Shown here: positions 1 through 8,073 of the stretch, one piece after another
Layout: the number at the start of each line of letters is the position of its first letter
Numbering within the stretch: the first letter of the stretch is position 1
Assembly: GCF_900639985.1 (NCBI RefSeq)
Contig: NZ_CAAAIM010000003.1
Location: 1 to 64,000, forward strand
Reading direction: 5' to 3'
DNA: 64,000 nucleotides
Source of the DNA: Legionella rowbothamii
Lineage (GTDB): Bacteria; Pseudomonadota; Gammaproteobacteria; Legionellales; Legionellaceae
The notes under the pieces: model-generated
Database searches by the model: none
The model's input: only the letters and a program-made list of their open reading frames with translations
Told to the model about the DNA's origin: nothing
Made by a program: the position numbers and the translations under genes

Positions 1-459
1 GGGGCATTGATATCCGGTCTGGCCACAGCCGCTACCGCAGGCATAGGCTATGGCTTAAAAACTATAGGGACTCTTAAAAACCTATCAAATAGTATAGGCA
101 GGTATGACTATAAATACTTTAGCCCCTCCAGTGCCTTTGAAATGATGGAACAAAACGCAGCAAGCCAAGCATTTAACACCACCATAAGACGCCATCAACA
201 CTTCGACTGGACTGAGTTAGGAGTAGCCACCGTAACCGGAGGTCTAATGGGCTCAAAAGCAGGAGAAAACCTCAGCAAAAAACTCGAAAACCTAGATAAC
301 CACACCGGCATGCTATGCGCTGAGCTACAAACTCTAGCAGGAGCCGGCGCTCAATCACTCACCACAGGCACTCATTTTGACGCACTGCAAGTTTTAGGAG
401 ACAATTTTGGCAGTACAATTGGAAATGCTGTGATGGGGCATTTGCATGGTCTGGATTAG
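1..459 (+). CDS. 3'-part of polymorphic-toxin pre-toxin region (partial, frameshifted)
   Basis: The reading frame is open from the first base, so this is the downstream part of a larger protein beginning outside the window. It is Gly/Ala-rich (AGAGAQSLTTGTHFDALQVL, DNFGSTIGNAVMG), like the pre-toxin regions (DUF637-like) of filamentous-haemagglutinin or CDI-type exoproteins; this family assignment is inference. The frame stops at 457-459, but the next frame continues smoothly as GAFAWSGLEEIGNDIAKENI and runs into the following chitinase-like ORF. Adding one G to the G run at 435-438 would join the two into one protein. The gene is therefore a frameshifted toxin, or the window has a one-base error. 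Moderate confidence. Confidence 0.55.
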   Translation, partial: GALISGLATAATAGIGYGLKTIGTLKNLSNSIGRYDYKYFSPSSAFEMMEQNAASQAFNTTIRRHQHFDWTELGVATVTGGLMGSKAGENLSKKLENLDNHTGMLCAELQTLAGAGAQSLTTGTHFDALQVLGDNFGSTIGNAVMGHLHGLD

Positions 460-518
460 AGGAAATAGGTAACGATATTGCTAAAGAGAATATCAAAGGA
501 CTTGAGATTGATGATTTA

Positions 519-1556
519 TTGACCGATTGGGAAAACTACAAAAAGTTAAATAATTGGGATGATCGTATAGAAGATTTTAAAAATGATTTAAAGCAAGTGA
601 TTAATACAAATGGTGCAGAAGAACAACATTCTTCCTATATCCCATTTTATCGAAACCGTTCAATAGTGGAGCCGCTTCAGTATGATTTTCAGCCAAATTT
701 AAGCAATGTTTCTGGGGCGGTAGTATCTAATAATGATTTTTATAACTATAGTCCTGCTCTCAATTCTGATGCGGGAATATTTGCAGATCAAATGAACGAT
801 CTTAAGAGCCGCTTATTAAGAGATGTATGTTTTTCTATGTCATTGACAGAGCAAAAAAATTTAATTTCTGAGGAACAATTATATACAATGTTCCCTCAGG
901 CAGAAAAAAAATTGCTAGATCAATACTTGTTAGAGTTTAATCGTCAGTTACCTGAAGCAGGAATTGATAGTTCAAAACGGCTGGCATATTTTTTTGCAAC
1001 TGTAAATGAAGAAACAGGTGGGATGACGACATTTGTTGAAAATGATTTTAAATATAGAGACCCTCAGCGTGCATATAATTACTTTCATCATTTACGAAAA
1101 GATAAAGGTAACAATGCGACAATGAGCCATGCTGAAAATCTTAAATACATTACGGAACTAGGTTCAGGGGAAAGGTTTGCCAATGTTATTTATGCTAATA
1201 TGCTCGGAAACGGGAATGAAGCTTCCGGTGATGGGTTTCGTTTTCGAGGGCGCGGATTGTTTCACCTTACAGGAAAAGAAAATTATTTCAAATTAGGTGG
1301 CAAAGATTTTGTGAGGAATCCCGATTTACTATTAGCACCATCAACTAATGTGAAGGTGGCGATAGATTATTGGCAGCAGAGGGGATTAAATGGGCAAGTT
1401 GATAAGCTTAGTGGGCAAATTTTTATTCCATCGGCATCAATTGTTCGGGATAAATATTTTAGAGCTGTTGTATATTCTATTAATGCAGGATTATCTAACA
1501 TAAATAAACGAGCTGCGTCATATAATAAATATTTTCAGCTGTTTGATAATAAATGA
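519..1556 (+). CDS. GH19 chitinase/lysozyme-like C-terminal toxin domain
   Basis: The C-terminal two thirds carry a glycoside hydrolase family 19 pattern: FFATVNEETGGMTTFVEN contains the expected catalytic glutamate, and FRFRGRGLFHLTGKENYFKL matches the family's GRG-x-QLTG-x-NY signature. GH19 enzymes of this type cut chitin or peptidoglycan glycan strands. The first about 100 residues are not recognised. Coding potential runs upstream of the TTG at 519 in the same frame to about 438, where it meets the preceding pre-toxin frame, so the natural protein probably starts outside the window. Two exported paralogues follow directly (ATGA overlap at 1553), as expected for immunity genes against an envelope-acting toxin. 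Toxin role is inference. Confidence 0.72.
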   Translation: MTDWENYKKLNNWDDRIEDFKNDLKQVINTNGAEEQHSSYIPFYRNRSIVEPLQYDFQPNLSNVSGAVVSNNDFYNYSPALNSDAGIFADQMNDLKSRLLRDVCFSMSLTEQKNLISEEQLYTMFPQAEKKLLDQYLLEFNRQLPEAGIDSSKRLAYFFATVNEETGGMTTFVENDFKYRDPQRAYNYFHHLRKDKGNNATMSHAENLKYITELGSGERFANVIYANMLGNGNEASGDGFRFRGRGLFHLTGKENYFKLGGKDFVRNPDLLLAPSTNVKVAIDYWQQRGLNGQVDKLSGQIFIPSASIVRDKYFRAVVYSINAGLSNINKRAASYNKYFQLFDNK

Positions 1557-1573
1557 AAAATGGTGAAAACACG

Positions 1574-2137
1574 ATGAGATTATTTTTATATGTTTTTTTC
1601 CTTATATATCCAGTTATAACTTTTTCAGGTACATGCACCACAAAAGTTAAAGGGTATCATTTAGTACGTAATTCGTTATATCCATTTTCTTTTGATAAAG
1701 AGAAAGCATGTTTTTTTGCATTTTATACAGCTAATCCTGGCACAAAAGATGGGTCAATAAAGGGGGATAATCCTGGATATGCTATATGGTATGGATATTA
1801 TAAAATAAATGATCCCTCTAAAATCTATGAATTTCCTAAGCCATTGGATAAATTATGGGGGGGTGTTTGTAGTATCAGTGCTGTTTCTTTTTATGATATG
1901 AATGGCGATGGTAAGGCTGACATAACCGTTATTGGTGCTTGTAATAAACAAAATGCAATTAATTACACTTATCCTTTTGTATTTATTCGCCAAGGAAATA
2001 GCTATCTTTTGGATGAAAAAGTGTATAGTAATTTATTTGGATTTATTGGTTTAAGTATCTCCGATATACGGGCATATACCGCTGTTCCTCAAGTTTATTT
2101 CTCTATTCTTAATAATAAAAATACGTTAACAAGATAG
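1574..2137 (+). CDS. Exported protein, candidate immunity protein 1
   Basis: This protein of about 187 residues has an N-terminal signal peptide (MRLFLYVFFLIYPVITFSG) followed by a Cys-containing mature part. A DMNGDGKADI stretch resembles a calcium-binding FG-GAP-type loop. An upstream ATG at 1553 overlaps the toxin stop codon (ATGA), so translation may be coupled; I prefer 1574 because the signal peptide begins there. It is clearly paralogous to the next gene, sharing the NSxYPF, KACFFAFY, WYGYYK, EFPKP, YTYP and VFIR blocks. Position after a GH19-like toxin tail and export to the periplasm suggest immunity to a cell-wall-degrading toxin. No known family was recognised, so the function is inference. 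Confidence 0.7.
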   Translation: MRLFLYVFFLIYPVITFSGTCTTKVKGYHLVRNSLYPFSFDKEKACFFAFYTANPGTKDGSIKGDNPGYAIWYGYYKINDPSKIYEFPKPLDKLWGGVCSISAVSFYDMNGDGKADITVIGACNKQNAINYTYPFVFIRQGNSYLLDEKVYSNLFGFIGLSISDIRAYTAVPQVYFSILNNKNTLTR

Positions 2138-2142
2138 TGGCT

Positions 2143-2736
2143 ATGATTAATATGAAAAATTTTATTCTGACAGTATTTATTTTATTGCAATCATTATCGT
2201 CTTTCGCACATAAAGACGATTGCTCAACAAAGATTAGTGGTTATAAAGTTGTAAAAAACTCAGTGTATCCCTTTTTGATTGATAAAGATAAGGCCTGTTT
2301 TTTTGCATTTTACGTAAATAAATCTCAATTAGATTATGCTAGAGAAAACCACGATGATAATTTTGAAGATGAGGCTATGTGGTATGGGTATTATAAATTG
2401 AGTGCTCCTTTTCATATTATTGAGTTTCCTAAACCTTCTGATTTGTTATGGTTAGGCATTTGTCATATTAATGCAGTATCTTTCCATGATATGAATGAGG
2501 ATGGTGTCAGAGATGTGAGTGTTATTGGCTCATGTAGCCAATTACCACGTCTTAAGTATACTTATCCTTTGGTATTTATCCGAGATAAAGATAAATATAT
2601 TTTTAATGAGGATGTGTATAGTCATCTTTATGGGTTTATTGATTTAACTATTGCTGATATACATGCATATATAAAGGATCCTAAAAAGACTTATCAAATT
2701 CTAAGGAATAGGTACAATCATGAGAGCAAGCCTTGA
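2143..2736 (+). CDS. Exported protein, candidate immunity protein 2 (paralogue)
   Basis: This is a tandem paralogue of the preceding gene with the same block order: CSTKISGYKVVKNSVYPF, KACFFAFY, WYGYYKL, EFPKPSDLLW, HDMNEDG and TYPLVFIRD. The N-terminus is a signal peptide ending near SSFAHK. The frame is open from a GTG at 2137 overlapping the upstream stop, but the ATG at 2143 (or 2152) gives a more normal signal peptide. The calcium-loop-like segment is less regular here (DMNEDGVRDV). Duplicated immunity genes beside toxin tails are common in polymorphic toxin loci. The duplication is visible; the immunity role is inference. Confidence 0.68.
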   Translation: MINMKNFILTVFILLQSLSSFAHKDDCSTKISGYKVVKNSVYPFLIDKDKACFFAFYVNKSQLDYARENHDDNFEDEAMWYGYYKLSAPFHIIEFPKPSDLLWLGICHINAVSFHDMNEDGVRDVSVIGSCSQLPRLKYTYPLVFIRDKDKYIFNEDVYSHLYGFIDLTIADIHAYIKDPKKTYQILRNRYNHESKP

Positions 2737-2832
2737 GCTGTAAATTATCAAATAAAATGAATGTAGCTATTAGGGATTAAATTCAAAGCCCTGTTCTGTT
2801 TCAAAGCATAGAAACCATGGGCCCAAGTTTTT

Positions 2833-2886
2833 CTTTTTGCGCATTGCATGTGAGTTGTATTGTAAATTTAGCAAGTGCGCAAAAAG
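2833..2886. repeat. Imperfect inverted repeat
   Basis: Arms ctttttgcgcattgc and gcaagtgcgcaaaaag pair with one bulged base around a loop of about 23 bases. It lies between the immunity-like genes and the TNT remnant. It could be a terminator-like hairpin or a scar of gene decay. Confidence 0.45.
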
Positions 2887-2889
2887 CAA

Positions 2890-3086
2890 GGCTTGACCCT
2901 TCAAGCATTCTTAATGAGATTTTTTCCTAAGGTACGAACCTAAAAAGGCCCTATAGTGAGTACGAAGTTATAAAACCATTAGCTAATGTAAAAACAAACC
3001 GAGCAGCACCGTGGTTTGGTGAAATCGGTCTTGGAATACAACATGGATTACCATTAACTATTGATTATTATATTGACCAAGGTTAG
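2890..3086 (+). pseudogene. Remnant of TNT (DUF4237) NAD glycohydrolase toxin tail
   Basis: From 2931 to the stop at 3084-3086 the frame reads GTNLKRPYSEYEVIKPLANV, then RAAPWFGEIGLGIQHGLPLT, then IDYYIDQG. This follows the C-terminal half of the tuberculosis-necrotizing-toxin domain (family pattern PKGT, PY-x-x-YEV-KPL, APWFGQ-G-G-TQ). A stop lies just before it at 2928-2930. The +1 frame upstream ends in RFFPK, and one extra G at 2931 would restore RFFPKGTNLKRPY. No start codon or N-terminal half is visible. It is most simply an orphan, decayed toxin cassette of the adjoining locus. TNT proteins hydrolyse NAD+; no activity is expected here. Confidence 0.6.
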
Positions 3087-3111
3087 ATAAGATTAATTTC
3101 AAGAAAATTTC

Positions 3112-3198
3112 AGTATGGACCCTGCCACTTTTTTGAATGAATCGACAATCTCATTCTGGCTCATTATGAAGCCTTGTTAAAGTGGCAGGGTCCATACT
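3112..3198. repeat. Perfect 20-bp inverted repeat, MITE-like
   Basis: Arms agtatggaccctgccacttt (3112-3131) and its exact reverse complement (3179-3198) enclose 47 bases without an ORF. Arm length and perfection exceed a normal terminator. It may be a miniature inverted-repeat element or the terminal repeats of a lost insertion. No clear target-site duplication was seen. Confidence 0.65.
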
Positions 3199-3246
3199 AT
3201 TACGTCAGATCTGACCACGTCACCTTATAGATATATTCATATGCAC

Positions 3247-5595
3247 TTAACTTGGGTCGGGGTGGAATGTTTTTAACTCCATGGAATTAAGTCCTTCTTC
3301 ACTAGTCGATGAGGACGGCGTTGCTGAGCTTTTTGTGCTGCTGAAAAAGGAAAACATTTTGTTCCATAGACTGCTATTGGCTCCCTTATTTTCCACTGGG
3401 GGCGGCGTTGGTTCTAGATAGCGATCCACTAAATTAAAATGATTTATTGCATAGTGTTCGGCTAGATAGGGAAAAGAATCTTTAGCTGCTTTCGGTGGTA
3501 GTGCTTGAGGGTCTTTATAATATCGTTCGGCAGCAGTGGCCATTAAGGCTTGTATTTTATTGAGTAGAGAAAGTTCCTCTACTTCAATATAAGCGGTAGG
3601 AATCATACTCCTTAAACAGGCTAAGTCTTCAATTAGAGTTTGCAAGCGCAAATGAAGCTTACTGAACTCCTCTAAACTATGGTTAAATTGCTCCGCATAG
3701 TTTTTGCTCAGTTGCTCTATGCTGTATTGTTCTAATCCTTTACCGAGGAGGTTTTGATAAATATAGCTTAACTTGGGTGTTATCGGGGAATTGGGTAGTT
3801 GTTTGTAGGCTGCGGTATGGGTTATTTCATCGAGCATTGCTTGGGGGCTGCTTTCCAGATGATTTATTTGGGTTAAAATTGCAGCAAAGAAATGCTGGAG
3901 TCTATCGTCTACTGATTCTTGTAGGCAATTAAATTCTTTTTCTAATTCTTGAGCATGTAAAACTAAAGTACTGTTGATGTTGATAAAGCACAAATTCATT
4001 AATGCTGTGCAAAATTGTTGCATGATTAGATGATTCGCAGTGGGTAGTGTGGCGAATTTATTGAGAATAGCCAGTAGAGCCTCATAGAGTGCCTTTTTTT
4101 CTTGTTGGCGGTCGGCAACCCAGTGGTGGGTTAAATATTGTTGGCTCACTAATTGGATTACGATGCCAAAGGTTTCCAATATCTTGTCTCGAGTCAGTTC
4201 TGATTGCAAAATGGACGGTTCGTCATTGACGATATTTAGGATGTTTTTTTCTAAAACCGTTCCTGCGGTATTAAGCATTTCAATTAGATTTGTTTTGTTA
4301 TTATCAAGACCAAATAAGTTAAAAAAATAGGCTTGTATTAGTAGTGCATGTTCTTCGTTGACATAGCCGGTGTAGGTTGAAAAATAATCATCAAAGAGTG
4401 CATAGAGATGACCTTGGTGAAGCATCATGCGTTGTTTGTTATGGCCCATGAAGGAATAATGGGTGGAATTATAGGCTTCATAGCCTAGCTGATTTTCTTG
4501 TATTTTATTATATAGCCTGCGCAAAATGGCAGGGAAATCGAGATTGGCTAAATTGATGCTTTGTGCATCGTCTTTGGCATCTAGGTAGCTACTGCCCAAG
4601 GCGCTATGCTGATAGAATATTTGTTTGCCATCATTAAAACTCACTCCGTGTTGGGTTAAAAAGTGAATTATTTTGTAAAGCATTAATTTTTGGACGTGGG
4701 TAGTTTTGTAGCCCTGTGGTGCCACGATGATATCTTGTTGCGAGCCATTATTTCCACTGGAGCCGGTGCCATGGTGTCCGGGCATTGAATAAAAAGAAAA
4801 ACGCTGCTTTTCTGCCGCGGCTAAACTTGGGAATACTGGCGTAAATCCTCTGTCTGAATGTTCATTGCTATAATAGATGAATTCGCTATGCTCGATGAGT
4901 GCTGGAAGGACAAAAAATCGTTCGTCATACCAGGTAATTGGAAAACAATCGCCAGGAACTGGGTCGATGGCGAATAAGCTTAAAGATATCTTATCCACGT
5001 TGTTTTTTAAGCTGTTAAACCAGGATTCCTGCTCGGTTTGAGCGATTAGGTTGATTTGTGCTTTTAAGGGTTCAATGATATCAGGGGTATTGTTGGCTGG
5101 TGGGCCCTTACGTCTTTTATTTTGCTGTTCGCTTAGATTTTTTAATACCTCGTTAAAGCAGACGCAGCTGCCTATTATAGCGCGGATACTTTCTAATTCA
5201 TGAGCGATTAAAATAGCTTCGATTGCCCCTCTGCTGTGGGCCAATAGATTGATTTTTGTTTGCCCGCGACTCAAGGCGTTTAATATGGCTGCTAATCCAT
5301 AGGCAATTTTTTCACCGACATTGGAGCCATCGGTTTTGGGGCCATTAATTACTGTAATTTCGTCTGCCTGCAAAGCATAGGGATTTTTAGTATCCCCCTT
5401 AGTGCATAGTTTCGCTGTCGAGGCTTTTATTAATGAAGAGATGATGCTGAGGGTTTCACCTTTAGGGTAATCGCATACCGTTGCACCTTTAGTGTAGGGA
5501 GTTCTTTTTGCTATTTTCTTTAGCTCTGGATAATACTCTGTATTGGTGCCGAGCAGGGTCAATGTTAATGGTTGTTTTTCTATTTTACTGTCCAT
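3247..5595 (-). CDS. Large alpha/beta-hydrolase-like protein, candidate Dot/Icm effector
   Basis: The N-terminal region (residues 9-130) has a Rossmann-like start LTLTLLGTNTEYYPEL and a nucleophile-elbow-like INLLAHSRGA with Ser121, a variant of GxSxG. The segment VINGPKTDGSNVGEKIAYG precedes it. The middle and C-terminal parts are mostly helical and unrecognised. The extreme C-terminus is Ser/Thr/Glu-rich (STSEEGLNSMELKT), resembling the E-block tails of Legionella type IVB effectors. I recall this architecture only in Legionella proteins, but cannot confirm a family name. Hydrolase activity and secretion are inference. It stands alone, convergent with the toxin locus. Start at 5595 is the first ATG of a long open frame. 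Confidence 0.7.
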   Translation of the reverse strand: MDSKIEKQPLTLTLLGTNTEYYPELKKIAKRTPYTKGATVCDYPKGETLSIISSLIKASTAKLCTKGDTKNPYALQADEITVINGPKTDGSNVGEKIAYGLAAILNALSRGQTKINLLAHSRGAIEAILIAHELESIRAIIGSCVCFNEVLKNLSEQQNKRRKGPPANNTPDIIEPLKAQINLIAQTEQESWFNSLKNNVDKISLSLFAIDPVPGDCFPITWYDERFFVLPALIEHSEFIYYSNEHSDRGFTPVFPSLAAAEKQRFSFYSMPGHHGTGSSGNNGSQQDIIVAPQGYKTTHVQKLMLYKIIHFLTQHGVSFNDGKQIFYQHSALGSSYLDAKDDAQSINLANLDFPAILRRLYNKIQENQLGYEAYNSTHYSFMGHNKQRMMLHQGHLYALFDDYFSTYTGYVNEEHALLIQAYFFNLFGLDNNKTNLIEMLNTAGTVLEKNILNIVNDEPSILQSELTRDKILETFGIVIQLVSQQYLTHHWVADRQQEKKALYEALLAILNKFATLPTANHLIMQQFCTALMNLCFININSTLVLHAQELEKEFNCLQESVDDRLQHFFAAILTQINHLESSPQAMLDEITHTAAYKQLPNSPITPKLSYIYQNLLGKGLEQYSIEQLSKNYAEQFNHSLEEFSKLHLRLQTLIEDLACLRSMIPTAYIEVEELSLLNKIQALMATAAERYYKDPQALPPKAAKDSFPYLAEHYAINHFNLVDRYLEPTPPPVENKGANSSLWNKMFSFFSSTKSSATPSSSTSEEGLNSMELKTFHPDPS

Positions 5596-5869
5596 AGCAG
5601 TACCATTTTTCGGTGTTACAAGCCATTATTGATAGCATTGAACAGCAAAATAAACAAGCTTCGAATATCATTATTCATGGGGGCTGGCTTGCGTTTTAAG
5701 AGATAGTTTTTGATATTAAAAATCATCAGCATAACTATTAAATTAATGACAGCACATCGATCCACCCTATTCATCAATGATGCTTTATTGGCACCAGGTT
5801 ATATGAATGGGCGCCTTCGTGATAACAGGAAGAGAAGTACTCCAAATAGTGAGAAATAAAAGAGACGGA
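5596..5869. other. Intergenic region, no gene seen
   Basis: AT-rich spacer between two minus-strand genes. I see no ORF with coding character, no strong hairpin and no RNA gene. Confidence 0.4.
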
Positions 5870-7369
5870 TTAAAGGTTAATAATATTCAGATATTCCCTA
5901 AATAAATTGGTGGGAATATGGGCTCCTACCCCAGATAGATTAACTACAATTACAATCGTTGCTTTGCTATTGGGTTCATGCATCATTAATAATAAATAGC
6001 CAAAATAATCTCCGGTATGCCCTCTCCAACCATTAATTGAGCCCATGCCATAGCCATAATTATCGTATTCTGGGCATGTTGGATGTGGGCGTGAAGGATC
6101 ATTATCAGCACAGGGATCAAAACTAATCGGTAAAAGACTATTGACACGCTCTTGTTGCATTGCAGTGGATAAAAGGCTGCCTGTAGCCAGAGATTCAACC
6201 CAGATTTTTAAATCCCCAAGCGTGGAAATCATTCCTCCGGCCGCTCCTGAAAAAGACGGATCTACACGCGTTACGTCTTCCAAATCAGTGCCGGCATACC
6301 CCTTTGCAAAAGGAACTGGCATCTCAGGCGTTGTAGGATAGCTGGTTTCATTCAGGCCCAAGGGACTAATTATTCGATGGTAAATTTCTTTACCAATGAA
6401 ATTTCCAGTTAATTGTTCAACAATCATTCCCAAGATAATAGTATTCGTATTTGAATAATGCCAATCAGCCCCCGGCGCGAAATAAGTATTATTGCCATTA
6501 GCAATCGTAACTAGCTCTTGCGGCGACCATTTTCTTAAAAAGTCATCAATCAAGTTTTGAAGAAAGTTAGGATCTGCACTGTAATTAAAAATTCCACTAC
6601 GCATATTGGCTAATTGCGCAATGGTTGCACCATTATTTTGGATCGTAAAACCTAAGCTACTAATCGGCGTACTTAAATTTATTAATCCTTGCTCAATTAA
6701 TTGCAAAATCACCGTTGTCGTAAACGATTTCGTGAGGCTGGCTATCCGAACGTGATCCAATGCACTAATAGGCCTGTTGGTACTGATATCGGCGACCCCA
6801 TCTTCAATAATTAATTGTCCTTGCCCTGGCACCCAGATTCCCGCCAAGACTCCCGGAATATTATATTGTTGTTGATAACTATGGGTAACATTACGCAATA
6901 AACGCTCAGTCGTTTTATTGAGGCAGTTGTTGTTCGCACAAGGAATAATCTTGATATTCAACTGGTCTGCTAAGGATGGACCATAACATTGCAAAGGATT
7001 CGGAATATTAGTGGTGCCTTTAGCCTGACAGATCACTGGACCGGCGTGAATTCCCGCACCCATTTGTGCGGTGTTAAGTTTCAAATTTAAAAAACACGAT
7101 TGGCCTGGTGCTAGGTTAAATGGGCTGTGACAAAGAGTTGCCCCAGAGACCTCTTCTATTCCGGGCATAGGTTTTAAGGTCAATGTACGCATTTTTTTAC
7201 TGTTATTTTTTACGGTATATTGCATCGTTAGAATACGATTCGCTAATAATTGTTGAGGAGCTTTTGTTACGGCTTTTATTTCAAATACTGGTATTGCTGC
7301 CTCGCTATTTAAAGAAAATAAATTGCATAAACCAATCCACAAACTCATTATAAAAATATTTTTTTTCAT
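5870..7369 (-). CDS. Exported serine hydrolase, beta-lactamase (class C) fold
   Basis: A signal peptide (residues 1-24, ending NSEAA) is followed by an Ig-like N-terminal domain of about 120 residues with paired cysteines (SGATLC, APGQSCFLNLKL). The C-terminal 340 residues form a class C beta-lactamase/PBP-type hydrolase. Motif one is ASLTKSF with Ser211-x-x-Lys214, motif two is HYSNTN (Tyr-Ser-Asn), and motif three is probably RGHTGDYFGY. Such proteins act in the periplasm or outside as esterases, D,D-peptidases or peptidases; true beta-lactamase activity is not implied. The Ig-like N-terminal domain is an accessory not found in ordinary AmpC. Substrate is unknown. Confidence 0.88.
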   Translation of the reverse strand: MKKNIFIMSLWIGLCNLFSLNSEAAIPVFEIKAVTKAPQQLLANRILTMQYTVKNNSKKMRTLTLKPMPGIEEVSGATLCHSPFNLAPGQSCFLNLKLNTAQMGAGIHAGPVICQAKGTTNIPNPLQCYGPSLADQLNIKIIPCANNNCLNKTTERLLRNVTHSYQQQYNIPGVLAGIWVPGQGQLIIEDGVADISTNRPISALDHVRIASLTKSFTTTVILQLIEQGLINLSTPISSLGFTIQNNGATIAQLANMRSGIFNYSADPNFLQNLIDDFLRKWSPQELVTIANGNNTYFAPGADWHYSNTNTIILGMIVEQLTGNFIGKEIYHRIISPLGLNETSYPTTPEMPVPFAKGYAGTDLEDVTRVDPSFSGAAGGMISTLGDLKIWVESLATGSLLSTAMQQERVNSLLPISFDPCADNDPSRPHPTCPEYDNYGYGMGSINGWRGHTGDYFGYLLLMMHEPNSKATIVIVVNLSGVGAHIPTNLFREYLNIINL

Positions 7370-7562
7370 CTGAATGCATCACTTTTAGAGAACGGACAAT
7401 AACTTGCAGAATGAGCATGTTTGGGTCAAAGCGCAGGCTAAAAACTACATAAATAACATTGAGAGGGTTGATCTGTCTAGTTTTAAAATATTAATAGTTC
7501 AACATGGCAAGATCATGACGGATAGCATTTTCAGGAGCTTCGTTAGTACTTGTTCACTAACT

Positions 7563-7727
7563 CTACTTAATCGGAAATGATCTAACTTCTGGATCGGAAT
7601 GGATCCCTTTTGGGAGTATATCTTTTGGGGCCCATAGGGATGAAGGTTCTGGTTCCATCGATTCTGTATCTACATTGGAAATCGTTACCCAACCATAACT
7701 AATCGATAAGACAATGAGTTCCTCAAG
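7563..7727 (-). pseudogene. Possible gene remnant (unidentified)
   Basis: On the minus strand, a 54-codon open stretch without a start reads like real protein, including LSISYGWVTISNVDTES and SSLWAPKDILPKGIHSDP, ending at a TAG at 7563-7565. It is bounded upstream by a stop. Neither family nor intact relative was recognised. It is the only coding-looking piece in the 700-base gap between the beta-lactamase-like gene and the next gene; the rest of that gap shows nothing. Confidence 0.25.
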
Positions 7728-8073
7728 TTAAGGGGGCTTAATTGCGGGGTCGGACTCTGCTTCATTAGAGTAGAATGTCGTGCTAAATATTTAAGGAACC
7801 GGCGATGGTATCTGGAGAGTATTTATTTCTGCTACATGCTTAGAAGTAGTCAATGCTCGGAATCGATAAGGACAAACTTTAGCTGTCAAAAACTAATTTT
7901 AAACAATCGAAAAAATGCATGCCAGGTAAAATTCGTCGTGGTTTAAAACGAAACTTTGTGCTCAGATATTGTGCTATACTCGATTCAACATCTGCTTTCA
8001 TTTCAAATTTGATAATAAAGATGAACGGCAGATTTTAGTTTTTATTTATCCAGGACGTAAGAGGGGATTGCCT

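Noticed and set aside
435..438. Programmed ribosomal frameshift at the toxin junction
   Set aside because: No slippery heptamer or downstream pseudoknot was visible, and the simple one-base indel explains the two frames.
5870..7369. Antibiotic-resistance beta-lactamase
   Set aside because: The fold and SxxK motif fit, but the Ig-like N-terminal domain and altered third motif point to a broader serine hydrolase; resistance is not supported.
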